From positions 1 through 64,000 of the forward strand of contig NZ_BJUK01000021.1 of the NCBI RefSeq assembly GCF_007989625.1: a stretch of 64,000 bases of DNA, given 5' to 3'. The position numbers were made by a program, and so were the translations under genes. The notes beneath the pieces were generated by a model, which had not been told where the DNA came from, made no database searches, and saw only the letters and a program-made list of their open reading frames with translations. Shown here piece by piece: positions 7,981-16,673 of the stretch. How positions within the stretch are numbered: the first letter of the stretch is position 1; each line of letters begins with the position of its first letter. This DNA comes from Bisbaumannia pacifica. Its GTDB lineage: Bacteria; Pseudomonadota; Gammaproteobacteria; Pseudomonadales; Halomonadaceae.

Positions 7981-8008
7981 TTGACTTGAGTGCGCGTGGC
8001 TATGTAAG
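7981..8008 (+). promoter_or_regulatory. Promoter for the creT-like RNA and/or the csy operon
   Basis: A -35 element TTGACT (7981–7986; 5/6 to consensus) and a -10 element TGTAAG (8003–8008; 4/6) with 16-bp spacing. The predicted start is near 8014–8016, at the left edge of a 13-bp hairpin. The element directly adjoins the predicted Cascade site, which supports regulated use. It could serve a short toxin RNA, the csy operon 240 bp downstream, or both. Confidence 0.5.
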
Positions 8009-8011
8009 GTT

Positions 8012-8203
8012 GTTTGCGTGGGCAGGGCAATGCCCACGCAAACGGAGAAGCAAAGCTGAGTTGAGCACTTAGCCCCAAGCTCACTGGATCAGTGTGGGCA
8101 GGAGGATACGCAGCGTGGCCGGCTACTACCGCAAGATAATAACCGTATGACAGGCTTGCCTGTCTAAACCCACGCCCCGAAGCAGCAGCGACGCTTCGGG
8201 GTT
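8012..8203 (+). ncRNA. creT: CreT-like toxin RNA candidate with AUA-AUA mini-ORF
   Basis: Predicted RNA downstream of the Cascade-targeted promoter. It opens with a perfect 13-bp hairpin (8012–8024 with 8031–8043, loop GGGCAA). A Shine-Dalgarno sequence AGGAGG (8100–8105) is followed 9 nt later by an 11-codon ORF, GTG 8115 to TGA 8150 (MAGYYRKIITV), containing tandem ATA codons at 8136–8141. ATA is very rare in this high-GC genome. Known CreT toxins are short RNAs with a strong SD and rare-codon mini-ORFs that sequester a rare tRNA. A palindrome GACAGGC-TT-GCCTGTC (8149–8164) and a 9-bp hairpin CCCCGAAGC/GCTTCGGGG (8175–8201) could end the RNA. Toxicity is inference; the segment could instead be only the csy leader. 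Confidence 0.5.
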
Positions 8204-8251
8204 CATTATGACATGCCTTGGGATTACCACCCAAGCTAAGGCGGGGAACCT

Positions 8252-9598
8252 ATGTCAGAGCCTCAACCCCATGCGTCTATGCGCGACTTGGTCGAATGGT
8301 TCATTCATGACCGTTTCGCGACCAAGACGGAAAAACTCCCAGCGGACGATCCCAAGTATCTTGGTCTCCAGCAGCAGTTCGAGCCACAAGCCTGGCTGGC
8401 CGATGCGGCCCGTCGCGTCGGCCAGCTTCAGGTGGTCACGCACTCCCTGAAGGCGATTCACCCGGATGCCAAGGGCACGAACCTCTACGTCGAGCCCGGC
8501 CAGCTGAACCAAAGTGGCCTGGTAGGTAGTTACTGCCTGCCTGCCGATTTTCAGGGCGACGTCGTCGGCAACGCGGCAGCACTGGATGTCTACAAGTTCC
8601 TGAAACTGGAGTGGCAAGGGCGTACGCTGCTGGAGCGGGCGCTCGAATTCGACGAAGCTTTGATCGATGCCTTGAGCCAGGATCGCGAGGAAGCCGAAAG
8701 CTGGGTACGCGCCTTCGCTAGCATCACCGAGCCCAAGGGGATGCCTAGCTCCCATGTGATGGGTAAACAGCTCTATTGGCTGGTCGGCGATGACCCTACC
8801 GATGATAAAAGCTACCACCTGCTGGCGCCGCTCTATGCCACTGCGCTTACCCACCGTTTCTATGCGCAGGTCAGTCCCAACACCTGGTTCTTTGGCGATC
8901 ACAACAAGGCGGCACGTAAGGCGTTGAAAGAAAAGGCGCCATTTGAAAGTGGCTATACTAGCTACCCCAATCTGGCCGTCCAGAAACTCGGCGGCACCAA
9001 GCCGCAGAACATCTCGCAGCTCAATAGTGAACGAGGCGGCCAGAATTATCTGCTGGCATCGTTACCGCCAAACTGGGAGTCGCGCGAGGTGTACGCACCG
9101 ATGCGAGACCCCTTCCGAGCCTTCAAAAGGCGCCCGAACGTTTGGCGCATCGTGGATGAGCTCAAGCGCTTTCTGGAAACGGATCCTGCCAAGAACATGC
9201 ACACTCGTGACCTGCGCGACGACCTCACCTCTATGCTGGTCGACGAGCTGATGCTGTTCACATTCGATATCCACTCCTTGGCGCCTGGCTGGACGGCGGA
9301 TGAGAAGTGTCAGTTGGCCCCAGAAGAGCGGTATTGGCTGGATCCAGGGCGAGCCGATGCGGATAGCGAGTTTGCCGAGGCGCGCCGGCAGTCGTGCTGG
9401 CATGAAACCATCAGCTCACGTGCGGCCAGTTGGCTTAACCGTGAGCTGAGCGACAAAAGCCCTCTCAGCCTCGGCGATGCGGAGCACCATCACTGGAAAC
9501 GTCAGTTTGAGGGCATCGTGAAAGAGTTCCGCCAACAGCTCGACGATCTGCAAGAAGCTCTACGTGATGAAGACGATGATCGAGGAGGCGCGGCATGA
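8252..9598 (+). CDS. csy1: Csy1 (Cas8f), large subunit of the type I-F surveillance complex
   Basis: Subunit of the crRNA-guided Csy complex that, with Csy2, holds the 5' end of the crRNA and recognises the CC PAM. It is 448 aa, close to the usual ~430 aa, and intact. Family features include the N-terminal start (MRDLVEWFIHDRF), the central segment NAAALDVYKFLKLEWQG and the stretch SERGGQNYLLASLPPNW. It is the first gene of the csy operon and overlaps csy2 by 4 bp (ATGA). The upstream 445-bp gap holds a promoter that appears to be targeted by a crRNA-like RNA. Confidence 0.95.
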   Translation: MSEPQPHASMRDLVEWFIHDRFATKTEKLPADDPKYLGLQQQFEPQAWLADAARRVGQLQVVTHSLKAIHPDAKGTNLYVEPGQLNQSGLVGSYCLPADFQGDVVGNAAALDVYKFLKLEWQGRTLLERALEFDEALIDALSQDREEAESWVRAFASITEPKGMPSSHVMGKQLYWLVGDDPTDDKSYHLLAPLYATALTHRFYAQVSPNTWFFGDHNKAARKALKEKAPFESGYTSYPNLAVQKLGGTKPQNISQLNSERGGQNYLLASLPPNWESREVYAPMRDPFRAFKRRPNVWRIVDELKRFLETDPAKNMHTRDLRDDLTSMLVDELMLFTFDIHSLAPGWTADEKCQLAPEERYWLDPGRADADSEFAEARRQSCWHETISSRAASWLNRELSDKSPLSLGDAEHHHWKRQFEGIVKEFRQQLDDLQEALRDEDDDRGGAA

Positions 9599-10572
9599 TC
9601 CAGCATCTTCTTCTGCTTCCCCGGCTGCGTATCCAGAGCGCCAATACCATCTCCAGTCCAATGACCTGGGGCTTTCCTGCCATGAGTGCCTTCATGGGAC
9701 TGATGCAGGCGCTGGAGCGCAACCTGCCGGATGATATCAAGCTGGTCTTCAACGAGATCGGGGTGGTCTGTCATCGCCTCGACCCTCAAGTCACATCGGG
9801 TGGCTTCACTCGTGCCTTCCACCTTACCCGTAATCCTGTAGACAAGACGGGCAGCACGGCGGCCATCGTCGAGGAGGGCCGAACACATCTGGAAGTCTCG
9901 CTACTGATCGGCCTCGAGGCAGACGGTAGCGACGACTTGACAAGCGCAGAGCGCCGCCAGGCCATTGCTCAACAGCTTTATCAGCAAGTGCAGAGTATGC
10001 GTATTGCGGGCGGTAGTGTGATGCCCCCCCGCCCTGGCGAACGACGCCACCGGCCGGAACTGATCAGTTTCGATGCCGATGAGGAAAAAGGTACGCAGCA
10101 GTGGCGCAGGCTCAAGCGCAAGCTGCTGCCAGGATTTGCGCTGGTACTTCGAGATGATCGGCTCACGGAGCATACCGCCACGCTAAAAGCGAACGATGAA
10201 AGTGCTACACCCCTGGACGCCTGGCTCGACCTGTCGCGGCTCAATCACGAGTGCCGGATCACCAAGGGCGAAGACGATAACGGCAAGGAGCAAGTCAGCT
10301 GGGAGGCTCGCCGCCCATATCCTGGTTGGCTAGTGCCGATCCCGGTGGGCTACGGTGCCATTTCCGACCTGTTCGATCCAGGTACGGTGGCGAATGCCCG
10401 AGACCCAGAGGTGCCGTTCCAGTTCGTCGAAAGCCTCTACTCGATCGGTGAATGGGTAAGCCCTCACCGAATCAAACATCCCGAAGCTCTGATGTGGTTC
10501 GTAGAGAATGACCTCGAACGTGGTCTCTATCGCTTGAGCAACGACTATATCGACACTTTGACCAACGACTGA
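9595..10572 (+). CDS. csy2: Csy2 (Cas5f) subunit of the Csy complex
   Basis: Cas5-family subunit, 325 aa, that pairs with Csy1 at the crRNA 5' end in the I-F surveillance complex. The N-terminus MIQHLLLLPRLRIQSANTIS followed by PMTWGFPAMSAFMGLMQAL is characteristic of the family. It overlaps csy1 by 4 bp and is followed by csy3 after 15 bp, so the genes are co-transcribed. No damage is seen. Confidence 0.94.
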   Translation: MIQHLLLLPRLRIQSANTISSPMTWGFPAMSAFMGLMQALERNLPDDIKLVFNEIGVVCHRLDPQVTSGGFTRAFHLTRNPVDKTGSTAAIVEEGRTHLEVSLLIGLEADGSDDLTSAERRQAIAQQLYQQVQSMRIAGGSVMPPRPGERRHRPELISFDADEEKGTQQWRRLKRKLLPGFALVLRDDRLTEHTATLKANDESATPLDAWLDLSRLNHECRITKGEDDNGKEQVSWEARRPYPGWLVPIPVGYGAISDLFDPGTVANARDPEVPFQFVESLYSIGEWVSPHRIKHPEALMWFVENDLERGLYRLSNDYIDTLTND

Positions 10573-10587
10573 CGCAGGATACCTCTC

Positions 10588-11622
10588 ATGGCCAAGAACG
10601 ACGCACTCAAAACCGCTTCCGTCCTCGCCTTCGAGCGCAAGCTCGATCCGTCCGACGCACTGTTCAGTGCTGGCAACTGGGATGACCGCAATCAATATGC
10701 GAAGTGGAGTGGCATCCCAGTCCGAGAAAAATCAGTTCGTGGCACCATTTCCAACCGGCTGAAGGCCAAGGATCAAGATCCGGCTAAGCTAGATGCCGCC
10801 ATTGAGAACCCCAACCTGCAGACAGTCGATGTCGCAGCGCTGCCGCATGATTCCGATACCTTGTCCGTGCACTTCACACTGCGTGTACTGGCCGGAGCGG
10901 GTACGCCTTCCGCCTGCAACAATGCCGAATACCAGAAGAAATTGGCGCAGACGGTAACGGGCTACGTAAACGAGCACGGCTTTGGCGAGCTCGCTCACCG
11001 CTATGCCTGCAATCTCGCCAATGGCCGTTTCCTGTGGCGCAATCGTGTCGGTGCCGAAGAGGTCGAAGTCATCGTCAGCCGGATGAAGGATGGAAAAGCT
11101 GAGAAGCAGTGGACCTTCAATGCGCTCGATCACTCCCTGCGAAACTTCGAAGGCAGCAAAGAGACTCGTGAGCTAGGCGAGCTCATCAACGAGGCGCTGT
11201 CCCGAAAGCACTATCTGCTATTGGATGTGGTGGCCTTTGCCCGTGTTGGTGCCGGGCAGGAAGTCTTCCCTTCACAGGAACTGATTCTGGATCGTAGCCG
11301 GGGAGACAAGAGCAAGACACTCTATAGCATTGGTGACGATAAAAATGCCGCCATCCACTCCCAGAAACTGGGCAATGCCCTGCGCACCATCGATACCTGG
11401 TATCCGACGCCGGAAGACGGCAGCGACCTTGGCCCTATCGCAGTAGAGCCCTATGGCTCTGTGACCACTCAGGGAAGTGCTTACCGTCAGCCGAAGCAGA
11501 AAGTTGACTTCTACAACCTGCTCGATAACTGGCTGTTAAAGGATAAGGTCCCTCCTACAGAACAGCAGCACTTCGTGATGGCGACCCTTATTCGTGGCGG
11601 CGTATTCGGCGAAGCGGGGTAA
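10588..11622 (+). CDS. csy3: Csy3 (Cas7f) backbone subunit
   Basis: Cas7-family subunit present in six copies along the crRNA; its thumb inserts between every sixth base and flips it out. The protein is 344 aa, the family length. Recognisable stretches are [18 protein letters not shown] near the N-terminus, [13 protein letters not shown], and [18 protein letters not shown] mid-protein. The start is ATG 10588, preceded by ACGCAGGATACC. csy4 follows after 3 bp. Confidence 0.95.
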   Translation: MAKNDALKTASVLAFERKLDPSDALFSAGNWDDRNQYAKWSGIPVREKSVRGTISNRLKAKDQDPAKLDAAIENPNLQTVDVAALPHDSDTLSVHFTLRVLAGAGTPSACNNAEYQKKLAQTVTGYVNEHGFGELAHRYACNLANGRFLWRNRVGAEEVEVIVSRMKDGKAEKQWTFNALDHSLRNFEGSKETRELGELINEALSRKHYLLLDVVAFARVGAGQEVFPSQELILDRSRGDKSKTLYSIGDDKNAAIHSQKLGNALRTIDTWYPTPEDGSDLGPIAVEPYGSVTTQGSAYRQPKQKVDFYNLLDNWLLKDKVPPTEQQHFVMATLIRGGVFGEAG

Positions 11623-11625
11623 ACC

Positions 11626-12195
11626 ATGGATCACTATCTCGATATTCGCCTACGGCCCGATCCGGATTTCCAGCCTGCGATGCTGATGGGGGCGCTATAC
11701 AGCAAGTTGCATCGTGCTCTTTTCGATCTGGAGGCCGATGATATCGGCGTCAGCTTCCCCGATCACAAGACCGGCGTGCGTGCTCGCACGCCGGGCGATC
11801 GGCTGCGATTGCATGCTGATCAGTCGCGATTGGAGGAACTGATGGCGATCCCGTGGCTCACTGGTATGCGCGACCACGTCACATTGGATCCTGTACAAGC
11901 AGTCCCCGCTGAAGCGCAGTACCGGATTGTTCGGCGCCGACAGTTCAACACCGGGGGCCTCAGCCGAGCGAAGCGGTATGCACAACGACACGGCATTGAG
12001 GTCGAACAGGCGCAGCGCTTGATGGAGGCACCTGCCGCGCGGCAGATCGCCCTGCCTTTCGTGCAGGTCAGCAGCCGCTCCAGTGGGCAGCGGTTTGCGC
12101 TATTTATCGAGCATGGCCAACCACAGTCGCAGCCTATTGCGGGTCGCTTCAACTATTACGGATTGAGTGGTAAGGCGACGGTGCCCTGGTTCTGA
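11626..12195 (+). CDS. csy4: Csy4 (Cas6f), CRISPR RNA endoribonuclease
   Basis: Cuts pre-crRNA at the 3' base of the repeat hairpin and stays bound as the head of the Csy complex. It is 189 aa (family ~187). The catalytic His29 lies in LYSKLHRALF, and Ser149/Ser150 (QVSSRSSGQRF) matches the catalytic serine region. The arginine-rich helix for RNA recognition is at about 103–117 (RRRQFNTGGLSRAKR). The hairpin it should recognise, GCTGCC/GGCAGC with a 5-nt loop, is in the array repeat, and a variant of it is in the crRNA-like RNA at 7882–7909. The leader of the array begins right after the stop. Confidence 0.96.
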   Translation: MDHYLDIRLRPDPDFQPAMLMGALYSKLHRALFDLEADDIGVSFPDHKTGVRARTPGDRLRLHADQSRLEELMAIPWLTGMRDHVTLDPVQAVPAEAQYRIVRRRQFNTGGLSRAKRYAQRHGIEVEQAQRLMEAPAARQIALPFVQVSSRSSGQRFALFIEHGQPQSQPIAGRFNYYGLSGKATVPWF

Positions 12196-12324
12196 CCCTT
12201 TTTACGGGCGCCCCTGAGCGGCTCGAAAAATCAAGAGGTTAGTGGCGCCTCTCTGAAAAGGGAGGCGTTGTCCTATCAAGCCATTGCTCTTTAACAATCA
12301 GTAGCTTACCTTTAAATCGTTCTA
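12196..12324 (+). promoter_or_regulatory. CRISPR leader with IHF-consensus site
   Basis: 129 bp between csy4 and the first repeat, richer in A/T near the array. The sequence TATCAAGCCATTG at 12274–12286 fits the IHF consensus WATCAA-N4-TTR at every defined position. It lies 38 bp before the first repeat, as expected for IHF-bent leaders that direct Cas1–Cas2-3 integration in I-F and I-E systems. A CGCCTC/GAGGCG inverted repeat lies upstream of it. It should also contain the array promoter, which I cannot place with confidence. Confidence 0.75.
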
Positions 12325-15295
12325 GTTAGCTGCCGCCCAGGCAGCTCAGAAACCGGAGAAACCCGCTCGATCATGGCCAACGGTGTTAGCTGCCGCCCAG
12401 GCAGCTCAGAAAAATGGCGCCGTGGTTAATGGCGCTGGCACCCGGTTAGCTGCCGCCCAGGCAGCTCAGAAATCGATGCCGTTATCGAGACGGACTTTCT
12501 TCATGTTAGCTGCCGCCCAGGCAGCTCAGAAAGGAAGGAGGCGCGACTCGTGCACCACGAAGTAGTTAGCTGCCGCCCAGGCAGCTCAGAAAAGGTCGCC
12601 GAAAGAGAAACCGCTGGTGTCGATGTTAGCTGCCGCCCAGGCAGCTCAGAAAACCAGATTGCCGGCGAGGTCAAACGCCCCGTCGTTAGCTGCCGCCCAG
12701 GCAGCTCAGAAACAACAAGGGCACCAAGCCGGCACCCGGCGGTGGGTTAGCTGCCGCCCAGGCAGCTCAGAAAAAGAGATGGCCAATCAGGCCACGCGCA
12801 ACGTCGTTAGCTGCCGCCCAGGCAGCTCAGAAATCGACGCTGACGTTGACGTGGGTGCAAACGGCGTTAGCTGCCGCCCAGGCAGCTCAGAAATTGCCGA
12901 GGCTTACCCCGGTGAGGTTGTCACTGTTAGCTGCCGCCCAGGCAGCTCAGAAATCGCGGGTGCGGGGGTCGGCCAGGTCGATCTCGTTAGCTGCCGCCCA
13001 GGCAGCTCAGAAATGAAGAAGGGCTACAAGTTCCGAAAGGGCGGGGTTAGCTGCCGCCCAGGCAGCTCAGAAACCGTCCTCGGTCATGTTGATGGTGGCC
13101 CCCTTGTTAGCTGCCGCCCAGGCAGCTCAGAAATTGAGCCGGCGGCACTCGCGCCACACGGTCACGTTAGCTGCCGCCCAGGCAGCTCAGAAAGTCCAAC
13201 GCCTACGCGACGAGAACGCCCGCGAGTTAGCTGCCGCCCAGGCAGCTCAGAAAGGACTGATCGCGGAGGGCAGGGCGGATGCCATGTTAGCTGCCGCCCA
13301 GGCAGCTCAGAAATGGCCCATCTGGGCCATGCCGGAGGCGATCACGTTAGCTGCCGCCCAGGCAGCTCAGAAAACGCGGACCGGGCGCCAGGCGCTGGGG
13401 CTCTAGTTAGCTGCCGCCCAGGCAGCTCAGAAAATCTCCTGGGTGGTGTTGGCCGCCGTGAAGAAGTTAGCTGCCGCCCAGGCAGCTCAGAAAGACATTG
13501 GCGGCGAGCATGCCGGCGGCGGCGGGTTAGCTGCCGCCCAGGCAGCTCAGAAACCGGAGATCCCTGAGCATCTGACCGCCCCCCTGTTAGCTGCCGCCCA
13601 GGCAGCTCAGAAAGTGACGCCAGGGCTGGCCCTCCCTCGCGGTGCGTTAGCTGCCGCCCAGGCAGCTCAGAAATTGCTCGCTCACCAACAGACCAGGACG
13701 TGGGCGTTAGCTGCCGCCCAGGCAGCTCAGAAACGCCAGGGCGTCGGCGAGATCCTCTCGGAGGTGGTTAGCTGCCGCCCAGGCAGCTCAGAAAAAGGAA
13801 CCAGCCCGGCGCGGATGGCCGCGTAAAGTTAGCTGCCGCCCAGGCAGCTCAGAAAACAACAGGGTCAGCGAGTCACCCCCACGCGATGTTAGCTGCCGCC
13901 CAGGCAGCTCAGAAAATCGCCACCCGCCGCTCGGCGCTGATCGCCCGGTTAGCTGCCGCCCAGGCAGCTCAGAAAGGCCGACTCGGTGGCCGCCTGTAGC
14001 TCGGCCAGTTAGCTGCCGCCCAGGCAGCTCAGAAAGAGGAGCTGGCCACCAGCTACCAGCGCATCCGGTTAGCTGCCGCCCAGGCAGCTCAGAAACTGGG
14101 CAGCACCGGCGGCCATGCTGCTATTGAGTTAGCTGCCGCCCAGGCAGCTCAGAAATCGGCTCCAGCCGGGATGCGGGCACCGGTGCGGTTAGCTGCCGCC
14201 CAGGCAGCTCAGAAATCAGCCTGCATATTCCGCGCTGTTGCGCAGTGGTTAGCTGCCGCCCAGGCAGCTCAGAAAACCAGCAGGATATCCCCCGGCCGGG
14301 CGTCGGCGTTAGCTGCCGCCCAGGCAGCTCAGAAATCCCACTTGAGGGACTCGACCTGCACGCCATCGTTAGCTGCCGCCCAGGCAGCTCAGAAACGGGG
14401 AAACCCGTTCGATCATGGCCAACGGTCGTTAGCTGCCGCCCAGGCAGCTCAGAAATGCAGGGCCGGGCATTCCTGCTCAAGGGCGGCGTTAGCTGCCGCC
14501 CAGGCAGCTCAGAAAATGGCGTAGGAGCTATTTTCCATGACGTTGCGGTTAGCTGCCGCCCAGGCAGCTCAGAAACCCAGCCCATCGACGTGATGGCCCG
14601 CCGGCCCGTTAGCTGCCGCCCAGGCAGCTCAGAAAAGATCGAGAGCGAGAAGCGCCACGCCGCCAAGGTTAGCTGCCGCCCAGGCAGCTCAGAAACTCAG
14701 CCACCATCGCGCAATAGTGACGCGCCTGTTAGCTGCCGCCCAGGCAGCTCAGAAATGGGAACGCGACCATCCCCAGCTACTCAGCCTGTTAGCTGCCGCC
14801 CAGGCAGCTCAGAAATACAGCGATGTCTACGCCGCGCTGCGCGAGGTGTTAGCTGCCGCCCAGGCAGCTCAGAAAATAGAGGCCGCCCTGAGCGGCCCCG
14901 GTGGCGGGTTAGCTGCCGCCCAGGCAGCTCAGAAATGGATGACCACGCTCTTGGACGACATGGCGGCGTTAGCTGCCGCCCAGGCAGCTCAGAAAAGCGT
15001 GACCCAGACGGCGACCAACGCCTATTGGTTAGCTGCCGCCCAGGCAGCTCAGAAATGCCTCACGCAATCTGCGGTCCCTCGCCCGCCGTTAGCTGCCGCC
15101 CAGGCAGCTCAGAAAAAAGCGCAGGAGGAATACCGCGAGCAGGTCGAGTTAGCTGCCGCCCAGGCAGCTCAGAAAGACTGGGGCAGTTCCTGGGACTGGT
15201 CCTATAGGTTAGCTGCCGCCCAGGCAGCTCAGAAAGTCCAGGGCGTGGGTGGATGGAGGACCATCAGGTTAGCTGCCGCCCAGGCAGCCTAAAAA
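12325..15295 (+). CRISPR. Type I-F CRISPR array, 50 repeats and 49 spacers
   Basis: Repeats are 28 bp: 5' GTTA, stem GCTGCC/GGCAGC around loop GCCCA, 3' handle TCAGAAA. Repeats begin at 12325 and recur every 60 bp (32-bp spacers). Spacers 7, 24 and 25 are 33 bp. All repeats read appear identical except the last (15268–15295), whose end is CCTAAAAA, marking the leader-distal end. Leader and cas genes lie at the left, so spacer 1 (12353–12384) is the newest. Spacer 35 (14396–14427) is a near-duplicate of spacer 1, shifted by one base with two differences. The 60-bp period gives long false ORFs. Spacer targets cannot be assigned from the window. Confidence 0.99.
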
Positions 15296-15497
15296 CTTCC
15301 TCTCTGGACGGATCTTGGTCAGCGCCGTCGTCACCGTCGAGTAAGCGGCGTGATATTGCCACCTTGGAGCAGTTGCCGCGAGCAGCTTGTGCTGACTTAT
15401 GGGGGATTGGGAAATTGGCATCAATGGGGGCGGTGATGGCCCCCATGGTCTCCCAGCCTGTTAGGCTTTAGGCAAATCCCTACCGAGGAGCCCGCCT

Positions 15498-16088
15498 ATG
15501 TCCACCGAGTCCCCTTTCGACAAGAGCCTGGCCGCCATCGATGCCCTGCATGCCGAGGATCCGCGGCGTATCGAGGTGGAGGGCGAGTCGTTGCCCCTGG
15601 AGCTATGGCATGGTCGGCGCATGAGCGCCTGGCTGACGCGCCTGGTGGAGGCCCCCGACGAGTTGGTGCAACTGGCGGTGCGGGCCCAGCATCTGCAGCG
15701 CTGGCAGGTGCCGCGTGGCGACTATCCCGAGGGGCGAGTAGGTTACCTGAGCTGGCGGCGCGACCAGGGCCGGCGGGCGGGAGAGACCACGGCGCGGCTG
15801 ATGCGCGAGGCGGGCTATGCGGCGGAGGACGCCGAGCGAGTGGCGGCGATGGTCCGCAAGCAGGGCCTGGGCCGCGACCCCGGCACCCAGGCAGTGGAAG
15901 ACTGCGCCTGCCTGGTGTTCCTGGAAAACTACTTCGCCGACTTCTCCCGCCAGGTGGAGCACGATCACTTGATCCGCATCGTGCAGAAGACCTGGAAGAA
16001 GATGTCGCCGCGGGCCCATGAGCTGGCCCTGGGCCTGCCCATGGCGGCGGAGGCACGCTCCTTGGTCGAGGAGGCCCTGGCGGGATGA
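15498..16088 (+). CDS. DUF4202 domain-containing protein
   Basis: 196-aa cytoplasmic protein matching the DUF4202 family, whose function is unknown. Recognisable blocks are the N-terminal DKSLAAIDALHAEDPRR, the central LAVRAQHLQRWQVPRGDYP, GYLSWRRDQGRR, and the C-terminal EDCACLVFLENYFADF followed by IVQKTWKKMSPRAHELAL. The conserved His/Glu/Asp residues recall HD-type metal-binding helical proteins, but this is only an impression. The start ATG follows GAGGAGCCCGCCT. The gene overlaps the DUF3592 gene by 4 bp (ATGA), so the two are probably translated together. Confidence 0.85.
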   Translation: MSTESPFDKSLAAIDALHAEDPRRIEVEGESLPLELWHGRRMSAWLTRLVEAPDELVQLAVRAQHLQRWQVPRGDYPEGRVGYLSWRRDQGRRAGETTARLMREAGYAAEDAERVAAMVRKQGLGRDPGTQAVEDCACLVFLENYFADFSRQVEHDHLIRIVQKTWKKMSPRAHELALGLPMAAEARSLVEEALAG

Positions 16089-16549
16089 GTGCCCTGTTGC
16101 CCTGGCTGGTGGCCCTGGCCGCCGCCCTCGGCGCCCTGTTCAGTGGCCGCGCGGTCTGGCGTCGGCGCGATGTGCGGCGCTGGCCCCGGGTCGAGGCGGT
16201 GGTGGTCAGTGCCGCGGTGGAGGAGCTCGAGGCGCACGCCACCCGGCGCGATCGCCAGGGTCCCGAGCCACGCTATCGGCTGCGGGTCCGCTACCGCTTC
16301 CGGGTCGGGGAGCGCTCCTATGAGGCGTCGCTGGGGCGCTTCGACGGGGCGCCCGATTTCGCCAGTCGCCGGCAAGCCGAGGCCGCCCTGGCCGAGTATG
16401 CCGAGGGGCGCCGGCTATGGGTCCGCTATCGCCCCGACGACCCCCACTGCACCCAGGTCGGCGAGGCGGTCATTCCCTATCGCCGCTTGGGGCTGTGTCT
16501 CTTCCTGGCGGCCATGGCCCTGGTCGCCCTGTGGCTGGCCGTGACTTGA
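16085..16549 (+). CDS. DUF3592 domain-containing membrane protein
   Basis: 154 aa with a hydrophobic helix at each end: about 5–20 (LPWLVALAAALGALFSG) and the last ~20 residues (LCLFLAAMALVALWLAV). Between them is a basic soluble domain with VSAAVEELEAH, YRLRVRYRFRVGERSYE and VRYRPDDPHCTQV, typical of DUF3592 proteins of unknown function. It overlaps the upstream DUF4202 gene by 4 bp. Confidence 0.78.
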   Translation: MSALLPWLVALAAALGALFSGRAVWRRRDVRRWPRVEAVVVSAAVEELEAHATRRDRQGPEPRYRLRVRYRFRVGERSYEASLGRFDGAPDFASRRQAEAALAEYAEGRRLWVRYRPDDPHCTQVGEAVIPYRRLGLCLFLAAMALVALWLAVT

Positions 16550-16673
16550 AGGGTCCCCGGCCGGCGTGAATCGTCGGCCTTTTTCCTGCCGCTGCCGCTA
16601 TCCGGTACTTAATATTCGAGTTGCCTTTCCTTGTCGCCGCCGCGAGCATAGGCGCTTTTTGCGCGGAGGAGCC

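Noticed and set aside
8175-8201. 9-bp hairpin CCCCGAAGC/GCTTCGGGG as a definite terminator before csy1
   Set aside because: It is followed by TTCATTATG rather than a U-run, so it may be an attenuator or part of the creT-like RNA; I did not list it as a proven terminator.
12383-15292. Long ORFs running through the CRISPR array
   Set aside because: The 60-bp repeat-spacer period is a multiple of three, so frames stay open and repeat the same peptide (AAAQAAQK or SCRPGSSE). They have no codon bias or start context of their own.
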